From assembly GCF_018614525.1 (NCBI RefSeq), contig NZ_JAGGOL010000119.1:1-46663 (forward strand): a stretch of 46,663 nt of DNA, in the 5' to 3' direction. The notes beneath the pieces are model-generated. The model saw only the letters and a list, made by a program, of their open reading frames with translations, ran no database searches and was not told where the DNA came from. The stretch is from Streptomyces sp. ISL-11. GTDB taxonomy: Bacteria; Actinomycetota; Actinomycetes; Streptomycetales; Streptomycetaceae. Of this stretch, positions 41,601 to 46,663 are shown piece by piece; position 1 is the first letter of the stretch; each line of letters starts with the position of its first letter. The translations under genes and the position numbers were made by a program.

Positions 41601-42153
41601 CGGTCGGGTCGCCGGGGCCGGCGAACGCCGCCGCGTAACAACGGAGGGTCACGGTCCGGCCCGGACCCCACCGCTGCTCGGCCGTGCCCAGCAATTCCCA
41701 CCCCAGGCGTTCGTACAGGGCCGCGGCCGCGGTGTCGGTGGCCACGACGTCGAGCACCGGGTGCAGGCCGCGACACCGCGCCTCCCGTACGGCCTCCGCC
41801 ATCAGCGACGCGCCGATCCCCCGGCCCCGGCCGTCCGGAGCGACGAACAGCCGGCTGATCACCGCTGTCGTCCCGCGGCCCACTCCCTCACGATCGCTCC
41901 ACAGCCCGGGCGCGACATCCCCCGCACCGGCCCGGCACAGCCCGATGTGACCGACGGACCGGCCGTCCAGTTCGGCCACCCACGCCGTCAGCGAGGAGGG
42001 CGGGGACAGCCAGACGTCCGGCCGGGCCGGCCAGTCGACCGGATAGCCGTCGCGCTCGTGGACCGCGGCGAGCGCCCGGACACACGCGCCCAGGTCGCTG
42101 TCCTCCCGGCGCCGGACGCGGCAGACCGCACGACCGTCGCGGGTGTCCGTCAC
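41590..42153 (-). CDS. GNAT-family N-acetyltransferase
   Basis: The 187-residue product has the full GNAT core: ISRLFVAPDGRGRGIGASLM with the R/GxGxG acetyl-CoA loop, followed by EAVREARCRGLHPVLDVVAT and AAALYERLGWELLGTAEQRW. The substrate is unknown. The GTG at 42153 is the likely start. The gene lies eight bases after the stop of meaB on the same strand, so it is probably co-transcribed with the mutase operon, although its role there is unclear. Its 3' end runs into the interspersed repeat, and the last codons (GPGDPTESG) may derive from it. Confidence 0.82.
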   Translation of the reverse strand: MTDTRDGRAVCRVRRREDSDLGACVRALAAVHERDGYPVDWPARPDVWLSPPSSLTAWVAELDGRSVGHIGLCRAGAGDVAPGLWSDREGVGRGTTAVISRLFVAPDGRGRGIGASLMAEAVREARCRGLHPVLDVVATDTAAAALYERLGWELLGTAEQRWGPGRTVTLRCYAAAFAGPGDPTESG

Positions 42154-42161
42154 CGCGCGCC

Positions 42162-43160
42162 CTACGGCCGGTCCCGCGGCGTACGGAACGCCGCCAGCAG
42201 CCGCTCCGCGGCCACGCTCGCCGGGACCGATCCCTCGCGCACCTCGTGTTCGAGGTCCGGGCCGAGCCGGCGCACCTCGGGGTGGTCCCGCAGCTCGGTG
42301 AGGAGCTGCTCGCGGACCATGCTCCATACCCACTCGACCTGCTGCTCCCGGCGCCCGGCGGCCAGCCGGCCCGTCGCGTCCAGGACGCGGCGGTGCTGCT
42401 CCAGGCGTTCCCACAGGGTGTCCAGGCCCGTGTTCTCCCGGGCGCTGCAGGTGAGGACGGGCGGGTTCCAGGCGTCGTCCGGCGAGTGCATCAGACGCAG
42501 CGCACCCGCGAGTTCACGGGCGGCGGCCTTGGCGTCGCGTTCGTGCGGGCCGTCGGCCTTGTTGACGGCGACGATGTCGGCGAGTTCCAGGACGCCCTTC
42601 TTGATGCCCTGGAGCTGGTCGCCGGTGCGGGCCAGGGTGAGCATGAGGAAGGTGTCGACCATGTTGGCGACGGTGGTCTCCGACTGGCCCACGCCGACGG
42701 TCTCGACCAGCACCACGTCGTAGCCGGCGGCCTCCATGACCACGATGGTCTCGCGGGTGGCCCGGGCCACGCCGCCGAGCGTGCCGGCGGTGGGCGAGGG
42801 CCGCACGAAGGCCGCGGGGTCGACGGCGAGCCGCTCCATACGGGTCTTGTCGCCGAGGATGCTGCCGCCGGTCCGGCTGGAGGACGGGTCGACGGCGAGC
42901 ACCGCCACCTTGTGCCCGAGGCCGGTGAGCATGGTGCCGAGGGCGTCGATGAAGGTGGACTTGCCTACGCCGGGCACGCCCGTGATGCCGATCCGCCGGG
43001 CGCCGCCGGTGTGCGGCAGCAGCTCGGTGAGCATCCGCTGGGCGTGCTCGCGGTGGTCGGCCCGGGTCGATTCCACGAGAGTGATCGCCCGGGCGACCGT
43101 CGCCCGCCTGCCGTCGAGTACGCCCTTGACGTAGGCGTCCACGTCTATCGTCCGGGCCAT
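42162..43160 (-). CDS. meaB: methylmalonyl-CoA mutase-associated GTPase MeaB
   Basis: This 332-residue G3E-family GTPase has the P-loop GVPGVGKST at residues 61-69, the VLAVDPSSSRTGGSILGDKT switch region, VLVETVGVGQSE (Walker-B type) and NKADG for guanine recognition. It loads and protects the cobalamin cofactor of methylmalonyl-CoA mutase. Its ATG lies four bases after the mutB stop, so the two are translated together. All hallmark motifs are present and the length is normal. Confidence 0.95.
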   Translation of the reverse strand: MARTIDVDAYVKGVLDGRRATVARAITLVESTRADHREHAQRMLTELLPHTGGARRIGITGVPGVGKSTFIDALGTMLTGLGHKVAVLAVDPSSSRTGGSILGDKTRMERLAVDPAAFVRPSPTAGTLGGVARATRETIVVMEAAGYDVVLVETVGVGQSETTVANMVDTFLMLTLARTGDQLQGIKKGVLELADIVAVNKADGPHERDAKAAARELAGALRLMHSPDDAWNPPVLTCSARENTGLDTLWERLEQHRRVLDATGRLAAGRREQQVEWVWSMVREQLLTELRDHPEVRRLGPDLEHEVREGSVPASVAAERLLAAFRTPRDRP

Positions 43161-43164
43161 GGGC

Positions 43165-45363
43165 TCACAGCTCGTGGCCGAGGACCCCGGCGAGGGTCTT
43201 CAGCAGGTCGTGTGCCGCGTCCGGGATGACGGTGCCGGGCGGGAAGACGGCGGCGGCGCCCATGTCCAGGAGGGTCTGGACGTCCTGCGGCGGGATGACT
43301 CCGCCGACGACGACCATGATGTCCTCCCGACCCTGCTCGGCCAGCTGTTCGCGCAGGGCCGGCATGAGCGTGAGGTGGCCGGCGGCGAGCGAGGAGACGC
43401 CGACGATGTGCACGTCGGCCTCCACGGCCTGCCGGGCGACCTCCTCGGGCGTCTGGAACAGCGGGCCGACGTCGACGTCGAAGCCGAGGTCGGCGAAGGC
43501 GGTGGCGATCACCTTCTGGCCGCGGTCGTGGCCGTCCTGGCCCATCTTGGCAACCAGGATGCGCGGCCGCCGGCCGTCCTCCCGCTCGAACGCCTCGACC
43601 AGCGCGCGGGTGCGCTCCACTCCGGACGACGGTCCGGCCTCCTCGCGATACACACCGGAGATCGTACGGATCTGTCCGGCGTGCCGCCCGTACACCTTCT
43701 CCAGGGCGTCCGAGATCTCGCCCACGGTCGCCATGGCGCGGGCGGCGTTCACCGCGAGGGCCAGGAGGTTGCCCTCCAGGCCGGCGCCGGGGCCGCTCGC
43801 GGCGGCGGCGGTGAGGGCGCGCAGCGCGTCCTGGCAGGCGGCCTCGTCGCGCTCGGCGCGCAGCCGGCGCAGCTTCTCGATCTGCTGGGTGCGCACGGAG
43901 GAGTTGTCGACCTTGAGCACGTCGATCTGCTCGTCGCTGTCGACGCGGTACTTGTTGACGCCGATGACCGGCTGCCGCCCGGAGTCGATGCGGGCCTGGG
44001 TGCGGGCCGCGGCCTCCTCGACGCGGAGCTTGGGGATGCCCGCGTCGATGGCCTTGGCCATGCCGCCGGCGGCCTCGACCTCCTCGATGTGCTGCCAGGC
44101 GCGGCGCGCGAGGTCGTGGGTGAGCTTCTCGACGTACGCGCTGCCGCCCCAGGGGTCGATGACCCGGCAGGTGCCGGACTCCTGCTGGAGGAGCAGCTGG
44201 GTGTTGCGGGCGATGCGCGCGGAGAAGTCGGTGGGCAGGGCGAGTGCCTCGTCGAGGGCGTTGGTGTGCAGCGACTGGGTGTGGCCCTGGGTCGCGGCCA
44301 TGGCCTCCACGCACGTACGGGCCACGTTGTTGAAGACGTCCTGCGCGGTCAGGGACCAGCCGGAGGTCTGTGAATGGGTGCGCAGCGACAGGGACTTGGC
44401 GTTCTGCGGGTCGAAGCGCTTGACGAGCCTGGCCCACAGCAGGCGGGCCGCGCGCAGCTTGGCGATCTCCATGAAGAAGTTCATGCCGATCGCCCAGAAG
44501 AAGGACAGGCGCGGGGCGAAGGCGTCGACGTCGAGCCCGGCCTCGATGCCCGCCTTGAGGTACTCCACCCCGTCGGCGAGGGTGTAGGCCAGCTCCAGGT
44601 CGGCCGTCGCGCCGGCTTCCTGGATGTGGTAGCCCGAGATGGAGATGGAGTTGTAGCGCGGCATCTTCCGCGAGGTGTACGAGAAGATGTCCGAGATGAT
44701 CCGCATCGACGGCGTCGGCGGATAGATGTAGGTGTTGCGGACCATGAACTCCTTGAGGATGTCGTTCTGGATGGTCCCGGCCAGCTTCTCGGGCGGTACG
44801 CCCTGTTCCTCGGCGGCGACGATGTAGAGGGCGAGTACGGGCAGTACGGCCCCGTTCATCGTCATCGACACGCTCATCTTGTCCAGCGGGATGCCGTCGA
44901 AGAGCTGGCGCATGTCGTAGATGGAGTCGATGGCGACGCCGGCCATGCCCACGTCGCCGGTGACGCGCGGGTGGTCGCTGTCGTAGCCGCGGTGGGTGGG
45001 CAGGTCGAAGGCGACGGACAGGCCCTTCTGACCGGCCGCCAGGTTGCGGCGGTAGAAGGCGTTGGACTCCTCGGCGGTGGAGAACCCGGCGTACTGCCGG
45101 ATGGTCCAGGGCTGGTTGACGTACATCGTCGGGTAGGGGCCGCGCAGGTAGGGCGCGACGCCCGGGTAGGTCGCGAGGAAGTCCAGGCCGTGCAGGTCGT
45201 CCGCGGTGTAGAGGGGCTTGACGGCGATGCCCTCGGGGGTCTCCCACAGGAGGTCCTCGGCGCTCTTGCCGGTGGTCTCCTTCAGGGCGGAGCGCCAGGG
45301 TCCGGAGTCGGCCGGGGCACCGGCCGGCGGGCCGAGTTCGATGCCGGTGAAGTCGGGGACCAT
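43165..45363 (-). CDS. mutB: methylmalonyl-CoA mutase large subunit
   Basis: The 732-residue catalytic subunit interconverts (R)-methylmalonyl-CoA and succinyl-CoA with adenosylcobalamin. The N-terminal TIM barrel carries YPTMYVNQPWTIRQYAGFST, LSVAFDLPTHRGYDSDHPRV and ISGYHIQEAGATADLELAYT. The C-terminal cobalamin domain has the DGHDRG motif with cobalt-ligating His612, then GVSSLAAGHLTLMPAL and VVVGGVIPPQD. It overlaps the mutA stop by one base (TGATG). In Streptomyces this enzyme feeds methylmalonyl-CoA for polyketides and serves propionate metabolism. Confidence 0.97.
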   Translation of the reverse strand: MVPDFTGIELGPPAGAPADSGPWRSALKETTGKSAEDLLWETPEGIAVKPLYTADDLHGLDFLATYPGVAPYLRGPYPTMYVNQPWTIRQYAGFSTAEESNAFYRRNLAAGQKGLSVAFDLPTHRGYDSDHPRVTGDVGMAGVAIDSIYDMRQLFDGIPLDKMSVSMTMNGAVLPVLALYIVAAEEQGVPPEKLAGTIQNDILKEFMVRNTYIYPPTPSMRIISDIFSYTSRKMPRYNSISISGYHIQEAGATADLELAYTLADGVEYLKAGIEAGLDVDAFAPRLSFFWAIGMNFFMEIAKLRAARLLWARLVKRFDPQNAKSLSLRTHSQTSGWSLTAQDVFNNVARTCVEAMAATQGHTQSLHTNALDEALALPTDFSARIARNTQLLLQQESGTCRVIDPWGGSAYVEKLTHDLARRAWQHIEEVEAAGGMAKAIDAGIPKLRVEEAAARTQARIDSGRQPVIGVNKYRVDSDEQIDVLKVDNSSVRTQQIEKLRRLRAERDEAACQDALRALTAAAASGPGAGLEGNLLALAVNAARAMATVGEISDALEKVYGRHAGQIRTISGVYREEAGPSSGVERTRALVEAFEREDGRRPRILVAKMGQDGHDRGQKVIATAFADLGFDVDVGPLFQTPEEVARQAVEADVHIVGVSSLAAGHLTLMPALREQLAEQGREDIMVVVGGVIPPQDVQTLLDMGAAAVFPPGTVIPDAAHDLLKTLAGVLGHEL

Positions 45364-46663
45364 CACGCCACTCCCATGCGGTCGAGGACGGAGGAGAGGA
45401 CGGCGACCGCGTCGCCGCCCGCGAAGACGAACGCGTCGACTCCCGCCCGTAGGTACGCTTCGCGCTGCTCGCCGTCCGGCCGGCCGGCGAGGAAGATCTG
45501 CCGTGCTCCCGCTTCCTTGAGGGCGGTCGCGACGGCCTCGGCCTGTTCGGCGTAGAGCTTGTCGCTGGAGACGACGCAGGCCACGCCGGCGCCGCTGCGG
45601 GTGAACGCCTCGGCCACCGAGGCCGCGTCGACGGTCGCCGGGTCGTGCACGGGCTCGATGCCGCCGGCCTGGAAGAGGTTGGCGGCGAAGGTCGCGCGGC
45701 CGGTGTGGGCGGCGGCGGGGCCGAGCGCGGCGAGGAAGACGCGCGGGCGGGTGCCGGTGGCGGCCAGGTGCGCGTCGGAACGGGCGCGCAGGGCCTCGTA
45801 CGCCTCGTCGCGGCGGACCCGGGGCAGGCCGCCGCCCGCCGGTGCGGGCGCGCTCTCGCGCGTCACGGGCTGCTCGCCCAGGTTCGGGAACTCGCTGACG
45901 CCGGTGATGGGTTCGCGGCGGGTGGCGAGTGCGGCGGAGCGGCGGCGCCAGGTGTCGGCGAGCCGCTCGGCGACCATCCCGGAGCGCAGTGCGGCGGCCT
46001 GGCCGCCGGCCCGCTCGATCTCCTGGAACCACGCCCAGGCGGCGTGCGCGAGCTCGTCGGTCAGCCGCTCCACGTACCAGGAGCCGCCCGCCGGATCGAT
46101 GACCCGGGCCAGGTGCGACTCCTCCAGCAGGATGGAGGAGGTGTTGCGGGCGATGCGGCGGGCGAAGGCGTCCGGCAGGCCGAGGGCGTCGTCGAAGGGC
46201 AGCACGGTGACGGCGTCGGCGCCGCCGACGCCCGCGCCCAGGCAGGCGACCGTGGTGCGGAGCATGTTCACCCACGGGTCCCGGCGGGACATCATCACCG
46301 AGGAGGTCACGGCGTGCTGGCGCTGGGCGCCGGCGGCGGGGGTCGCTCCGCTGACCTCGGTGACGCGGGCCCACAGCCGTCGCGCGGCGCGGAGCGTGGC
46401 GATGGTCAGGAACTGGTCGGCGGTGGCGGCGTAGCGGAACTCCAGCTGGGCGCAGGCCGCGTCGACGTCCATGCCCGCGCCGGTGAGGGCCCGGAGGTAG
46501 GCGACGCCGGTGGCGAGGGAGCAGCCCAGCTCCTGGGCGGCCGAGCCGCCGGCCTCGTGGTACGGCAGCGCGTCGACGGTGAGGGCGCGTACGCCGGGGC
46601 GCTCGTGGGCGCACCGTTCGGCGAGGCGGGCGGCGGCCGCGAGGGGCTCCGCCGGGTCGCCGT
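45363..46663 (-). CDS. mutA: methylmalonyl-CoA mutase small subunit, partial
   Basis: The frame is open to the window edge, so the N-terminus is missing. The visible 433 codons include VDALPYHEAGGSAAQELGCS, RYAATADQFLTIATLRAARR, VIDPAGGSWYVERLTDELAH and the C-terminal pseudo-cobalamin domain. The latter lacks the DxHxxG motif (LGPAAAHTGRATFA in its place), as expected for the non-catalytic small subunit that pairs with MutB. Its stop overlaps the mutB start. The operon promoter lies outside the window. Confidence 0.93.
   Translation of the reverse strand, partial: GDPAEPLAAAARLAERCAHERPGVRALTVDALPYHEAGGSAAQELGCSLATGVAYLRALTGAGMDVDAACAQLEFRYAATADQFLTIATLRAARRLWARVTEVSGATPAAGAQRQHAVTSSVMMSRRDPWVNMLRTTVACLGAGVGGADAVTVLPFDDALGLPDAFARRIARNTSSILLEESHLARVIDPAGGSWYVERLTDELAHAAWAWFQEIERAGGQAAALRSGMVAERLADTWRRRSAALATRREPITGVSEFPNLGEQPVTRESAPAPAGGGLPRVRRDEAYEALRARSDAHLAATGTRPRVFLAALGPAAAHTGRATFAANLFQAGGIEPVHDPATVDAASVAEAFTRSGAGVACVVSSDKLYAEQAEAVATALKEAGARQIFLAGRPDGEQREAYLRAGVDAFVFAGGDAVAVLSSVLDRMGVA

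Noticed and set aside
1..46663. tRNA, rRNA or riboswitch genes
   Set aside because: No cloverleaf-like sequence, rRNA block or cobalamin riboswitch signature was recognised by eye; the mutase operon promoter lies outside the window, so a riboswitch there cannot be judged.

Overview
The window is high-GC actinobacterial DNA, almost certainly from Streptomyces or a close relative. Genes show strong G/C at third codon positions, GTG starts are frequent, and many products have close Streptomyces-type counterparts (DedA and TVP38 membrane proteins, DUF1036, DUF2867, DUF4232, MutAB-MeaB). All calls come from reading the sequence by eye; no database search was run.

Layout. (1) 1-5.5 kb is a decaying stretch. 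An intact phosphotransferase, an NTF2-like protein and a GNAT acetyltransferase sit among relics: a recombinase-like tail, an ATP-dependent DNA ligase C-terminus, an IS5-family transposase, an IS701-type transposase start and a frameshifted EamA transporter. (2) 5.5-10.1 kb holds a small membrane protein, two related small proteins and a secreted GH65 glycoside hydrolase with a C-terminal discoidin-like domain. (3) 10.2-14.8 kb holds an unknown gene overlapping a Fic gene, a TetR gene divergent from a membrane alpha/beta hydrolase, and a DUF2867 gene divergent from a TetR relic that has lost its DNA-binding half although a perfect operator-like palindrome remains.

(4) 14.8-30.1 kb is the main point of interest, a compact hybrid biosynthetic locus. 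An MFS exporter, a one-module PKS (KS-AT-ACP) and a 2561-residue enzyme are read leftward and linked by two 4-nt GTGA overlaps. The large enzyme has the order aminotransferase, luciferase-like monooxygenase, condensation, adenylation, carrier protein, condensation. A hexapeptide acyltransferase lies downstream. A 73-residue stand-alone LuxR-type HTH protein is divergent from the operon, with a perfect inverted repeat between them, followed by a gamma-carbonic-anhydrase-like protein and a sulfotransferase. The domain logic predicts a beta-amino-alpha-hydroxy acyl unit joined to one amino acid. That chemistry is known from microginin-type assembly lines, and the same residue type occurs in bestatin and amastatin. 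The locus has no loading domain and no thioesterase, so priming and release are open questions.

(5) 30.2-42.2 kb is ordinary chromosome: secreted and membrane proteins, UppP, lipoproteins, a GH16-like enzyme, a 3-hydroxyisobutyryl-CoA hydrolase-like enzyme and a GNAT. It is interrupted by two oppositely oriented copies of an interspersed intergenic repeat (about 34.2 and 41.4 kb); the second carries a 26-bp tandem array. (6) 42.2 kb to the end is the methylmalonyl-CoA mutase operon mutA-mutB-meaB, with mutA cut by the window edge. This enzyme interconverts succinyl-CoA and methylmalonyl-CoA.
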